Of a stretch of 64,000 nt of DNA, positions 55,726 through 64,000 are shown piece after piece. Source of the stretch: RI-153 sp963721725 (lineage in GTDB: Bacteria; Chloroflexota; Anaerolineae; Caldilineales; Caldilineaceae); NCBI GenBank assembly GCA_963721725.1, contig CAVRLX010000013.1, forward strand, positions 91,116-155,115, given 5' to 3'. Each line of letters opens with the position of its first letter. Position 1 is the first letter of the stretch. The notes beneath the pieces are model-generated. The model did no database searches. It saw only the letters and a list, made by a program, of their open reading frames with translations, and had not been told where the DNA came from. The translations under genes and the position numbers were made by a program.

Positions 55726-55777
55726 GTTGCGTGTTACGTGTTACGGATTACGAAACATGTAACACGCAACACGTAAT
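55726..55777. repeat. Stuttered hairpin (GTTACGTGTTACG type)
   Basis: Arms 55726-55741 (GTTGCGTGTTACGTGT) and 55755-55770 (inverse, one mismatch). It abuts the TAG stop of the phosphotriesterase-like gene. Confidence 0.7.
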
Positions 55778-55778
55778 T

Positions 55779-56699
55779 CTACCGTGCATAGGCTCGGAAC
55801 GGATTTTCGGCGGTCAATTGCCAAATTGTGCCATCGTCTACGCCGGCGGTGCGCAACTTGGGCAAAAAGCTCTCCACAAGATAGGTGAAGGGCTTTTGTT
55901 CGCCGCCGCCGGGTTTGGACGGATCATACCAGCCGCGGTCGTGGCTGAGCAGCAGTTTGTGGCCGAAGCCAGCATCGAGCAGACGCTGGATGCGCTCGAT
56001 GTACCATTCATCGGAAAAATTGGGGCTGCCAATCGCGTCGTACTCCAGCCAGCAACCCCGGCGGGCCATTTCCACATGCAGCGCAAAATCCGGCTCGGCC
56101 TGAGTGTGAATCCAAATAAATCGTTCGGGGGTGTAGCCGGTGGCCTCGACAATATCCAACTGTTCACGCACGACCCGCCCGCGGATCGTGTGGCTGCCGA
56201 TGATGGCGTTGGTCTGCTGGCCTGCCTGTGCCGCCGCACGCAGCAATTTTGTCTCCGTCGCCGTAATGCCATCGTCGCCCGCGCTGAGTTTGATCCACGC
56301 TGCTTGCACGCCGCTCTCTTCGATCTCGTCGGTAAGTTCGGCCAGCATCCAATCGCGCAAAGCCTCTGCGCTGGCCGCGTGTGCCCATTGGGGAATCCAC
56401 GGCTCGCGATAGATGCCCGTGGGCACAAGCACAGGCAGATCGACCGCCTCGGAGACGGCGCGGTCAATGTCGGCGCGGCGGCCTACGCCCACCGGGGTAC
56501 ATTCCACGAAAACGGTAATGCCCTGAGCTTTGATCGCTTCCAGATGTGGACGCATCACTGGGATGACGTCAGTAGCAGTGGCGTTGCGCCAGCTTTCCGC
56601 CTCTGTCGGCCCCAGATCGACAAAAATGTGCTCGTGGGGCAAGATCATGCCCACGTCTGCGGCACTGCGCGGGCCTAGCGTGGTGATCAGGTGTGGCAT
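55779..56699 (-). CDS. Phosphotriesterase-family metal-dependent hydrolase
   Basis: A 306-residue amidohydrolase-fold protein of the PTE/PHP group. Metal ligands: HxH in MILPHEHIFVDLG, a candidate carboxylated Lys in AAWIKLSAGDDG, His in AIIGSHTIRG and FIWIHTQAE, and Asp in LLLSHDRGWYD. Relatives are lactonases or phosphotriesterases; the natural substrate is often a sugar lactone. With the dehydrogenase and M19 genes it may form a small catabolic group. Confidence 0.9.
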   Translation of the reverse strand: MPHLITTLGPRSAADVGMILPHEHIFVDLGPTEAESWRNATATDVIPVMRPHLEAIKAQGITVFVECTPVGVGRRADIDRAVSEAVDLPVLVPTGIYREPWIPQWAHAASAEALRDWMLAELTDEIEESGVQAAWIKLSAGDDGITATETKLLRAAAQAGQQTNAIIGSHTIRGRVVREQLDIVEATGYTPERFIWIHTQAEPDFALHVEMARRGCWLEYDAIGSPNFSDEWYIERIQRLLDAGFGHKLLLSHDRGWYDPSKPGGGEQKPFTYLVESFLPKLRTAGVDDGTIWQLTAENPFRAYAR

Positions 56700-56834
56700 G
56701 GCTTCTCTTTCTCTATGGATGTCTGGAATAGCGGGTAAGGGATATGCTGATTATAATGCACACTGAAAAACGAGGGAAGCGTAGGTTTGCCACCCCTCCA
56801 CATCAATCACCCCAACTGAAGTGGAGAATTTAGA

Positions 56835-57071
56835 ATGAAGAAATGGTCACGAATACCGCTCTGGCTGCTAATTGTCGTCATGTTTTTGCTCATGGGTAAT
56901 TCGCCTGCGCCTTACTGGGCGTGCCAGGGCAAAGCTGTGGGCGACGCCTGCACCTATGGCTACACGTTTGGCTGTTCGGCGCCCAACGGCACGTGCCAAC
57001 TGGAAAGCCCCGACTGCAAAGACAACCCGGACACTGACGTCAACGAGTGTCTCGTCTGCAACACACGCTAG
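56835..57071 (+). CDS. Small Cys-rich exported protein
   Basis: A 78-residue protein with a signal peptide (LWLLIVVMFLLMGNSPAPYW) and seven Cys in the mature part (WACQG, DACTYGYTFGCSA, GTCQ, PDCKD, NECLVCNTR). The pattern suggests disulfides or a metal site in the envelope. It lies 10 bases before the next membrane-protein gene, so the two are probably co-expressed. I do not recognise a named family. Confidence 0.7.
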   Translation: MKKWSRIPLWLLIVVMFLLMGNSPAPYWACQGKAVGDACTYGYTFGCSAPNGTCQLESPDCKDNPDTDVNECLVCNTR

Positions 57072-57080
57072 CGCAGAGAG

Positions 57081-57419
57081 TTGATTCACCTTGCTGCACT
57101 GCTCATCACGCTGATCACCGAAAGCGTGGGCATGATGCTCTACCTCACCCTGCGCCGGGAAAGCCCCTGGCGCGGGTGGGCTGGGGTGATCGGCGTCAAT
57201 CTGATTACCCACACGCTCTTTTGGTTCAGCTTTCCGCACATTCCACTGCCCTTTCTGCCCCGGCTCTATCTCTATGAACTGCTCATCGCGCTGGTGGAAG
57301 GGATCTTCTATCGCCACTGGTTACAATGGCCGTGGCGGCGGGCGCTGGCAATCGGGTTTGCGTTGAACCTGATCTCATACGTAGCGGGGTTGGTCATGTG
57401 GCAGATCTGGTTTGCGTAG
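57081..57419 (+). CDS. Small integral membrane protein
   Basis: A 112-residue protein of three to four transmembrane helices (LITESVGMMLYLTL, GVIGVNLITHTLFWFSF, LYLYELLIALVEGIFY, ALAIGFALNLISYVAGLVMW) with a conserved-looking Glu/His arrangement (LYELLIALVEGIFYRHWLQW). The start is a TTG. No family assigned. The gene follows the Cys-rich exported protein directly; both are probably one unit. Confidence 0.65.
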   Translation: MIHLAALLITLITESVGMMLYLTLRRESPWRGWAGVIGVNLITHTLFWFSFPHIPLPFLPRLYLYELLIALVEGIFYRHWLQWPWRRALAIGFALNLISYVAGLVMWQIWFA

Positions 57420-57450
57420 TCGAATTTCACCGCAAAGATATCAAGCAGAA

Positions 57451-57545
57451 TAGAACGCAGATGACGCAGATTCCAAAAAAGCCATTCAACCACTTTTGCA
57501 CTTTGCCTTCTCTGAAATCTGCGCAATCTGCGCAATCTGCGGATT
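57451..57545. repeat. Stuttered hairpin (ACGCAGATGACGCAGAT / AATCTGCGC arms)
   Basis: Left arm 57451-57472 and right arm 57515-57545 with three tandem AATCTGCGC units, upstream of the HD-domain gene. Confidence 0.7.
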
Positions 57546-57560
57546 AATCGGGAGAACAGT

Positions 57561-58118
57561 ATGGTTTCTACACTCTGGTCACCGGAACAGTACATCGCCG
57601 CTGTGGACTTTGCCGCACACGCCCACGCTGGGCAGCAGATCCCCGGCGGCGACCGGCCCTATGTCGTGCATGTGGTCAGCGTAGCCGCCGAAGTGATGGC
57701 GGCATTGGCCCAGGGCAGCGCGGTGGGTGATCCCGATCTGGCGGTGCAGTGCGCGTTGTTACACGATACTATCGAAGATACGCCGGTGACGTATGCAGAG
57801 GTGGCGGCACGCTTTGGCACAGCGGTGGCCGATGGCGTGCTGGCCTTGACCAAAGATCCCACGCTGCCTAAAGCCGCGCAAATGGCCGACAGTCTGCGTC
57901 GCATTCGCCAACAGTCGACTGAGGTGTGGATGGTCAAACTGGCGGATCGCATCACCAACCTGCAAGCGCCGCCCCCTTATTGGACGGCGGAGCGCATCGT
58001 TGCCTATCGGGCCGAAGCCGGTGAGATTCTGGCCGCGCTGGGCGAAGCCGATGCCTATCTGGCCGGGCGATTGGCACAGAAGATCGCCGACTATCCGCCG
58101 GAGATAGAACGCGCATAA
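57561..58118 (+). CDS. HD-domain hydrolase related to (p)ppGpp hydrolases
   Basis: A 185-residue RelA/SpoT-type HD hydrolase domain alone. Metal and catalytic segments are AAHAHAGQQIPGGDRPYVVH, QCALLHDTIEDTPVTYAEV and WMVKLADRITNLQAPP. It resembles small alarmone hydrolases that degrade (p)ppGpp; other nucleotides are possible. It is flanked by hairpins on both sides and seems monocistronic. Confidence 0.88.
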   Translation: MVSTLWSPEQYIAAVDFAAHAHAGQQIPGGDRPYVVHVVSVAAEVMAALAQGSAVGDPDLAVQCALLHDTIEDTPVTYAEVAARFGTAVADGVLALTKDPTLPKAAQMADSLRRIRQQSTEVWMVKLADRITNLQAPPPYWTAERIVAYRAEAGEILAALGEADAYLAGRLAQKIADYPPEIERA

Positions 58119-58403
58119 GGCGGATCGAGCGAATCGACACAGTCTGATCTGCGAAAATCCGCTCAATCTGCGTCATCTGCGTTCCATTCTGGACTTTCCT
58201 GCCCAAAGCCTTTTGATCCGCAGATTTCGCAGATTCCGCAGATTCTTCTCTCCTGAATCCTCCTGATCTCTGTGAAACCCTCTCTCTCCTCTGTAGTTCT
58301 ATCTTTAATTCGATCCTCACTTGCAATGGTTTTTCTGCCCGATCTGCATTAAACTTGTACCTATCATTTGCCTTTCGTTGATCCCAAATTGAGGAGAAAT
58401 TGC
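58119..58403. repeat. Intergenic region with two ACGCAGAT-class repeat arms
   Basis: 58144-58190 carries AATCTGCGTCATCTGCG and 58215-58246 carries the inverse (CCGCAGATTTCGCAGATTCC). They form an imperfect hairpin between the HD gene and the DUF362 gene. The remaining bases hold the DUF362 promoter area and no gene. Confidence 0.6.
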
Positions 58404-59663
58404 ATGTCATCTTTGCCGAATTATCAGGTGCGCGCCGTGCATTGCGACCACCTAGCCGACGACGAAACTGTCTATCAAGAACTCAAGCGGGCCACTGAAC
58501 CGCTCCAGCGCTCGTGGAACAAACTGCGTGCCGCCAAGACCATCGCCATTAAGTTCAACCAGGACAAAGCGCCCCAGAACGTCGTGATGTACGACGAGCG
58601 CAACCGCCAACAATTGGTGAGCGACAGCGTTGTGCGCGCCACGTTGCGCTTGCTGCGCGAAAAGACTACGGCTGAACTCGTCTGCGTGGATTGCAGTTTT
58701 TACACCATGTACAACGGCGAGACCATTGAAAAGACCACCCAGATTGCACCACTGCTCGAAGAGTTCGGCGTGCGCTATGCCGATGGCACCCGTCCCCCTT
58801 ATGTGACCGTGGATACCCCCGGCGGCGGGTTGATGTTCCGCCAATATGTGATGATGAAAGATGCCGTTGAGGCCGACGAATTGGTGGATGTGGCCCTGAT
58901 CAAAAACCACGCCTTCATGGGTGTCACCGGCTGTCTCAAGAATCTTTTCGGGCTGGTTCCGCCCGAATTTCACGGCGGCAAACCGCGCACCTATTACCAT
59001 CACCTCGTGCGTATGCCCTATCATCTGGCAGACCTGGGCCGCATCTTCAACCCGGCGCTGAACATTGTGGATGCGCTGGTGGGGCAGGCGGGGCAGGAAT
59101 GGGGTAACGGCGAAGGCATGGGGCGTGTGGTAAATGGCCTCTTGGCGGGCGATCACGTGATCAGCACCGACGCCTGTTTGATGCACGTCATGGGCCACAA
59201 TCCCCAGGCCGATTGGCCGACGCCGCCCTTTAACCGTGACCGCAACTCGGTAAAAATGGCCGCCGACAACGGCTTTGGCACGGTGAATCTGGACGAGATC
59301 GACTTCGTTTCGGAGTTGGAGCCGCAGCCCGAAGGCACCTTCTTCTCCATGATGACCGACTCGGCACAAACCAACTTCTCATGGCTTTATACCATGTGTG
59401 AACAGGCCCTTTACTATCGCGACAATATGAAGAAGTTTGTCGATGCCTACGCCGGCGAATACATTTTGCTGCAAGATCGCGAAGTGAAATGGCACAGCCC
59501 CGAAGGCACGATCCGGGTCAGCCGCCGCGAACTGGCCGGCGAGAATCCCGACCACGCCATGTGGTATAAATTTGTGGACCCCGCGGAGAGCGAGGGCGAA
59601 CATTTTGAGATCTATGAAGGCACGCTGCAACGGCTGAACGAGTACGCGCCGGTTCCCGCCTAA
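58404..59663 (+). CDS. DUF362 domain protein
   Basis: About 419 residues matching DUF362: IAIKFNQDKAPQNVV, then VDEADELVDVALIKNHAFMG with GVTGCLKNLFGLVPPEFH, typical of the family. DUF362 proteins are often iron-sulfur associated; no 4Fe-4S ferredoxin motif is present here, so the function is unknown. The start is taken at MSSLPNYQ (58404) with GAGGAG just upstream. It converges on the gamma-glutamyltransferase gene. Confidence 0.85.
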   Translation: MSSLPNYQVRAVHCDHLADDETVYQELKRATEPLQRSWNKLRAAKTIAIKFNQDKAPQNVVMYDERNRQQLVSDSVVRATLRLLREKTTAELVCVDCSFYTMYNGETIEKTTQIAPLLEEFGVRYADGTRPPYVTVDTPGGGLMFRQYVMMKDAVEADELVDVALIKNHAFMGVTGCLKNLFGLVPPEFHGGKPRTYYHHLVRMPYHLADLGRIFNPALNIVDALVGQAGQEWGNGEGMGRVVNGLLAGDHVISTDACLMHVMGHNPQADWPTPPFNRDRNSVKMAADNGFGTVNLDEIDFVSELEPQPEGTFFSMMTDSAQTNFSWLYTMCEQALYYRDNMKKFVDAYAGEYILLQDREVKWHSPEGTIRVSRRELAGENPDHAMWYKFVDPAESEGEHFEIYEGTLQRLNEYAPVPA

Positions 59664-59675
59664 TCAAGAAAAGAT

Positions 59676-59718
59676 GAGCGATTAGGAGAGTAAGCGTATG
59701 CTGCTCTCCTAATCGCTC
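59676..59718. terminator. Perfect 15-bp hairpin between convergent genes
   Basis: GAGCGATTAGGAGAG and its exact inverse with a 13-base loop, between DUF362 and the gamma-glutamyltransferase. It belongs to the GATTAG class. Confidence 0.75.
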
Positions 59719-59735
59719 AATCTCCCTCCTCTTTG

Positions 59736-61359
59736 TTACACCACCAACGCCATCCCATCCGCGCCGGTATCCGCCGCGCCGCGGAGCGCCCCGCTCTCTG
59801 GGTCAATGGCAATGGCATGGACCAACCCCAAATCGCCGTGGCTGTAAGGGATATGCTCAATGGGATGCCGACGCCGCACTTCGTCCAACACATAACTGGG
59901 AATGCGACGCTGACAGCGAATCGACGCCACTTGGCAATCAAAGCGTGGCGCGTACACAGCCTCTAAAATATCCATCTCAAAATCCAGCACATTGAGGATC
60001 ACCTGCAAGATCGACGTGATGATGCGGGTGGCACCCGGCTGCGCCCAGCACCAGCCGCGGATGGCGCATGGCATCGTCTCCCCGTTGATAGACGATGGTG
60101 GGGGCCATGCCGGTGGTGCGTCCTTTGCCCGGCGCAATCGAGTTGGCATGTCCCGCCCACGGGTGAAAATTGACCATCGAATTATTGTACATAAAGCCCA
60201 GCCCCGGTGTGATCACCCCTGAAGATGAGCCAAGCGAATGGGTCAGCGAAACACAATTTCCCGCCGCATCCACCACCGTAACTTGGGTCGTATGTGGCTT
60301 TTCGGCAGGACCAAAGCCCGCATGAATCGGCCCGCCCGCGTCAATAACCTCACGCCATTCGGCCGCCCGCGACTTGGAGATCATCCACGCCACAGGCACA
60401 TCGACAAAAGCTGCATCGGCCATGCGTTGATTGCGATCCGCAAAGGCTGCCTTCATCGCCATTGCCACGGTGTAGATATAGTCTGGCGAATTGTGGCCCA
60501 TGGCTGCCAAATCATACCCCTCTAGAATATTGAGGATGGCAAGCAACGTCGGGCCACCGTGGGGCGGCGCTGCACTGCTCAGAGGATAGCCGCGATAGGT
60601 TCCTTCCACCGAAGCATTTTCTTGAAGTTGATAGTTCTCAAAATCCTGACGCGTAACGAAGCTGGCATTGGCGGCAAGATCGGCAGTCATCTGTTCCATG
60701 AGCGCGCCGTAATAAAAATCATCGGCCCCGTTGCGGGCCAAATGGCGCAACGTTTTGGCCGCATCGGGGTTGCGAATGGTCTGGCCCACGTCATAAGGCT
60801 GTCCATCGGCGCGCAAATAGATGCGGCGTGCTTCGGGATTGCGCAGAATATAATCCAACAATGAGCAGGTGTCGGGATAATCGGGCGGTTCTTTCCAGCG
60901 GTTGGCGGCGTGTGCGCCGACAACAAAGCCCTCTTCGGCCAGCGCCACCGCCGGTTGGATTGCCTCCTCCCAACTGAGGCTACCCCAGCGTTGCAACATG
61001 GCGTCGTACATTTTCACCGCGCCGGGCGTGCAGATCGAAGTATAGCCCGCCTCGTTGAGCTGCCCTTCCAAAAAGAAACCCCATCCACCTGGACTCGGGC
61101 GCAGCACTTTGTCTTCCCACATGGCCGCCGACACACCCGCGCCAGCCAGCGCTGGGGCGTCGATCCCCACTGAGCCAGCGTTGCCCGCCCAGTGCAAATT
61201 CAGCAACGCATAGCCGCCCAATCCACACATCTGCGGATCAATGACGCCTTGTACCAGCGCGGCGGTAATCGCCGCGTCCACAGCGTTGCCACCCTTGCGC
61301 AAAACCAGCGCGCCTGCTTCAACCGCCTCGGGCTGCGGCGCAACAATACAATTCGACAT
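59736..61359 (-). CDS. Gamma-glutamyltransferase-like Ntn hydrolase (one frameshift)
   Basis: About 540 residues after removing one extra base near 60047. The family start is VVAPQPEAVEAGALVLRKGG followed by NAVDAAITAALVQGVIDPQM; the autocleavage nucleophile Thr is in KPHTTQVTVVDAAGN, and GSSSGVITPGLGFMYNNSM forms the active-site loop. Restored text after the frameshift is RLVLGAPGATRIITSILQ. No signal peptide is visible, so this is a cytoplasmic homologue. Members process gamma-glutamyl compounds or act as cephalosporin-acylase-like amidases. Confidence 0.9.
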
Positions 61360-62133
61360 AGAAAGCTCCGATTACAAAAGATGGGTAACGATAGACGATG
61401 CAGCGCCCCGAAGGAAGAGTTTCTGCTGCTGCGTATAGATCGTTACAGGGCTGAATCAAAGTTCGCACATTGTATCAAAAATGGGGCGGACTTTATATCT
61501 TTTGTTTCTATGGAGAGCAATGACAGGGGAACGATCAGCGTGGGAGGGAATAGGCAAGCCCCAGAGCCAAGCTCTGGGGCTTTCAACCTAAAAAATCTTG
61601 TGGGGTAGGTTGGCGGGCTGGCAAGAGAGAAACTCTCTTCAGCCAAGAATGGCGGGAAACCATTCTCCAGTGGGCGGGACGTCTTTTTCATGCCAGGGAG
61701 TGTAGACGGCCACAAAAATGCAGACCTTTATCCGCTAGACCGATTGATCACCGATTGATCTCTGTATGCAAACTTTCTCTGCATGTGAACAAAAATGTGC
61801 CATCAAGGGTGCTGACAAAAAGACGAGGACGATTTTAGTATAAACCCCTCTATAGCAATCGTCAACTGCCCCAAAAGTGGTTGCTCTCAACGGGTGGTAT
61901 GCAAGGTGGAGGCAACAGAAGTGCTGGGAACTTTTCGACGATTCGCCCCATTCTGAATTACACCCGATCTTAACTGTGCCCTTGTAAAGTTCTTCAAAAA
62001 GAAATACACTTTATCTGAAATGCTGTAATCTCTTTGACAGCCACAAATTTTAATTTTTGCTATATGATTTGGTCACGAAGCAAAACGCACAGGAATCCAG
62101 GCCAAGCGCCTTACACCATAAGGAACCAAAATC
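61360..62133. other. Long non-coding stretch with clustered hairpins
   Basis: About 770 bases without a convincing gene. 61554-61581 is a perfect hairpin (AGCCCCAGAG/CTCTGGGGCT). 61615-61675 holds two further adjacent stems (GGCTG..AAGAGAG/CTCTCTT..CAGCC and AGAATGG/CCATTCT). A possible promoter for the next gene is TTGTAA, 17 bases, TACACT at 61982-62010. Confidence 0.5.
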
Positions 62134-62559
62134 ATGAAGACTCAAAAATTCGCCGCCACTTTCTCCATCGCCCTGATTGTCGCCTCGATTTTTGTTCTGT
62201 TTGGTCTCTCGGCTGTGCAAGCCAGTGGTGATATTGCAACGGGTCGCATCAGTGGCACGGTCTGGCAAGACAGCAACAACAATGGTGTCCGTGAACCGCA
62301 GGAACTGGCGCTGGTTGGTCACATGGTCTACCTGCAACGCACCGGTGAGGAAGTGGTTGGGGCCATGGTGGCTGTGGTCGAGACCGATGAGAATGGCGAC
62401 TTTGTCTTCGCAAACCTGGAAGAGGGCCAATACAATGTCTTCGCCGAGGATGGCGAATACAGCCTGGTGGAAGTGGTGGGCGTGAATGCCTCTGCCTCGA
62501 TTGAACTGTCCGTCCCCGCCAAAGTCATGAAAATCTTCCTGCCCCTGACGGTGCGCTAA
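62134..62559 (+). CDS. Exported SdrD-B-like domain protein
   Basis: A 141-residue protein with a signal peptide (ALIVASIFVLFGLSAVQASG) and one SdrB-like beta domain: GRISGTVWQDSNNNGVREPQ with the calcium-type DSNNNG loop, then VVETDENGDFVFANLEEGQY. It ends VMKIFLPLTVR, a hydrophobic-Pro-Arg tail typical of my impression of Chloroflexota secreted proteins. It is probably a surface adhesion or structural module. It has its own terminator. Confidence 0.8.
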   Translation: MKTQKFAATFSIALIVASIFVLFGLSAVQASGDIATGRISGTVWQDSNNNGVREPQELALVGHMVYLQRTGEEVVGAMVAVVETDENGDFVFANLEEGQYNVFAEDGEYSLVEVVGVNASASIELSVPAKVMKIFLPLTVR

Positions 62560-62614
62560 TCCTGACGCTTGAGTCTGCTGCTTAAAACGTAATCATCTCT
62601 AAAAGAGTGATAAT

Positions 62615-62655
62615 CTGACAAAAATTCCACGGAGCCAACCGTGGAATTTTTGTTT
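62615..62655. terminator. Bidirectional intrinsic terminator
   Basis: AAAAATTCCACGG / CCGTGGAATTTTT with T-runs on both strands, between the SdrB-like gene and the M23 peptidase. Confidence 0.88.
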
Positions 62656-62735
62656 TCCGCGGGAAGTTCAACGCAGAGAGCGCTGAGATCGTAGAGAATT
62701 CAGAAGGGGAAATCTGCGGAATCTGCGGATCAAAC

Positions 62736-63771
62736 TCAGCGGGGCAGCAGTGTCAGCGGATCGACACGCTGACCGAAGTCACGGATTTCAAAATGGAGAT
62801 GGGGGCCGGTGCTGTTGCCAGTGGAGCCGACTGTGCCGAGCAACTGACCTTTGCCCACAATCTGCCCTTCCTGGACGGTAATTGTTCCCAGATGGGCGTA
62901 GAGCGTAAGATAGTCGATGTTGTGGTCGATGACCACAAACTGACCGTAGCCAACACTGCTCCACCCGGCGCGGATCACTCTGCCCCGATCTGCCGCTGTG
63001 ACAGGCGAACCGGCGGGAGCGGCAATATCCAGCGCGCTGTGGCCGACGCTGTGGCCCTGGGTCAGCCAGCCATAGGTGGGCCAGACAAAGCGTCCGCTGC
63101 CATAGGGCCAATCGGCGGGGATGGCGGGATCTTCCGCGCTGAGGTTGCCCACCGTTCGATGCTCGCCACTGGCAATGGTCCATTGGTTGACAAAGGGCTG
63201 CGCTGGAGCCACAACTGCGGTTGCCACCAATGGCACGCGGCAGATTCTGGCCGACGCCTAGTTCGCCAGAGCGCAGGCCATTCCAGACTTCGCTTCGGAT
63301 GTTTTCGGGATCCACGCCGTAGTTCGCCGCAATCTCCAACAAGGTTTCGCCTGCACTTACTACATGGCAGAAAAACGGATAGTCTGGCACAGTGAGCTGA
63401 TCGCCAATCACAAGCGGCTCGGCCCAAGTGAAAGTAGGCGAGATCAGACAGTTCATTTCGGCCAGATCCATGCCCATCTCCAGCGCCACGGCAAAGAGCG
63501 TATCCTCGGCGCGTACAGTATAGGTGCGACCCGCCGGCCATTCCCCATGCCCGCTAAACGGAACCGGCGGGGCCGATGCTGCGCTGAGATTGGGCAGAAA
63601 AATGGTGTGCGAGCCGGTGGCCGGGCTTTCTTCCTGTGCATAGATGGCGGTGCTTACGCCAAGCGAGAGCAACGCGCCAATCAGCCATGCCTGGGCCGTC
63701 CAGCAGCCTAGGCGTAGCAGAAAATTTTTTCTCGATTGGAACAGGGGGAGGGGATGAAGGCGGTGGCCCAT
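62736..63771 (-). CDS. LysM-M23 peptidoglycan endopeptidase (one frameshift)
   Basis: About 344 residues after removing one extra base near 63228. Signal or anchor: CWTAQAWLIGALLSLGVSTA. Two LysM-like segments follow (YTVRAEDTLFAVALEMGMDL and HVVSAGETLLEIAANYGV), then an M23 domain with HSALDIAAPAGSPV (His and Asp zinc ligands) and GPHLHFEIRD (HxH). Such enzymes cut peptidoglycan cross-bridges at the cell surface. The linker before the first LysM contains HTIFLPNLS, similar to the ILP-type motif of the neighbouring SdrB protein. The start is taken at MGHRLHPL (63771). Confidence 0.88.
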
Positions 63772-63987
63772 GCACAGAACCCGGAACAGCGAAAAGTTAG
63801 ATGACGTGCGCGATAGGATAGCATAGGCAGGGACGAAGAGCAACGACATTCTGCCGCGGGCTACTTGTGAGCCACAGCCACCCTTCACGAAAATGAGTTA
63901 GTCTAATAGGTGCAGCAATGAGCCACCACCGTGTAGCCTTATGCCCAGGTGACGGTGACGTCTGAGTCCCGTTTCTAGCCTGGATTC

Positions 63988-64000
63988 GGGGGCATAACTG
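63988..64000 (+). ncRNA. Possible 5' end of tmRNA (cut by window edge)
   Basis: The window ends with GGGGGCATAACTG, which fits the conserved 5' start of bacterial tmRNA (GGGGGC...TGG then TTCGAC). Only 13 bases are visible, so this is a weak call. Confidence 0.3.

Noticed and set aside
61443..61715. 90-codon minus-strand frame over the hairpin cluster
   Set aside because: Composition follows the stems, no domain, no ribosome-binding site.

Overview
The window reads as a chromosomal segment of a GC-rich member of the Chloroflexota, probably an Anaerolineae/Caldilinea-like lineage. This is inferred from a LysW-dependent alpha-aminoadipate (AAA) lysine pathway, secreted proteins with Thr-Pro linkers, an RskA-type anti-sigma factor, a class F sortase and Tat-exported ferritin-like proteins. 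No rRNA, certain tRNA, phage or CRISPR locus was found. Most genes are on the minus strand and densely packed.

Layout. 1-6.2 kb: a P-loop protein (cut by the window edge), a SpoIIE-like phosphatase, a Cys-motif membrane protein, a CCA/poly(A)-polymerase-like enzyme and an unknown membrane protein. 6.2-8.9 kb: a CHAT-domain protease and a UPF0175/DUF3368 toxin-antitoxin pair. 9-12.7 kb: a MoxR-DUF58-DUF4129 operon. 13.4-27.6 kb: a lysine locus read right to left: promoter, Lys-rich leader peptide and attenuator, hcs, a fused IVP-Nudix ORF, both homoaconitase subunits, a GNAT, homoisocitrate dehydrogenase, lysW, lysX, lysY, a VapBC-like pair, a 2H phosphoesterase, a methyltransferase, a small membrane protein, lysZ, and lysJ fused to an IVP. 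LysK and LysN are not in the window. 27.7-33.3 kb: DUF1801, enolase-superfamily, aldo/keto reductase and GH95 fucosidase genes. 33.4-40.9 kb: an ECF sigma factor and RskA anti-sigma factor beside a four-repeat cupredoxin lipoprotein, two ferritin-like proteins and a sortase. 41.3-44.3 kb: SixA and glmS with a glmS ribozyme. 45.9-47 kb: a yybP-ykoY manganese riboswitch and terC. 47-64 kb: secreted SH3 and SdrB-like proteins, a GT39-like membrane glycosyltransferase, metal-dependent hydrolases, dehydrogenases, a gamma-glutamyltransferase and a LysM-M23 peptidase.

Two features stand out. First, many intergenic regions hold 'stuttered hairpins': inverted arms built from a short unit (for example GTAGTGC, GATTGG, GAGTAAT, ACGCAGATG) repeated two to four times. 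In at least nine genes the stop codon lies in such an arm. Some copies sit in frame inside enzymes, and two hairpins enclose genes for four-helix-bundle proteins of the 23S-rRNA-intervening-sequence (IVP/Avd-like) family that have become fused to metabolic enzymes. Second, the lysine operon starts with a textbook attenuator whose leader peptide contains KKKSKK.

Caution: about eleven genes carry one- or two-base frameshifts, mostly in short GC runs. This looks more like sequence error than gene decay. Coordinates of these genes are given for the whole reconstructed gene.
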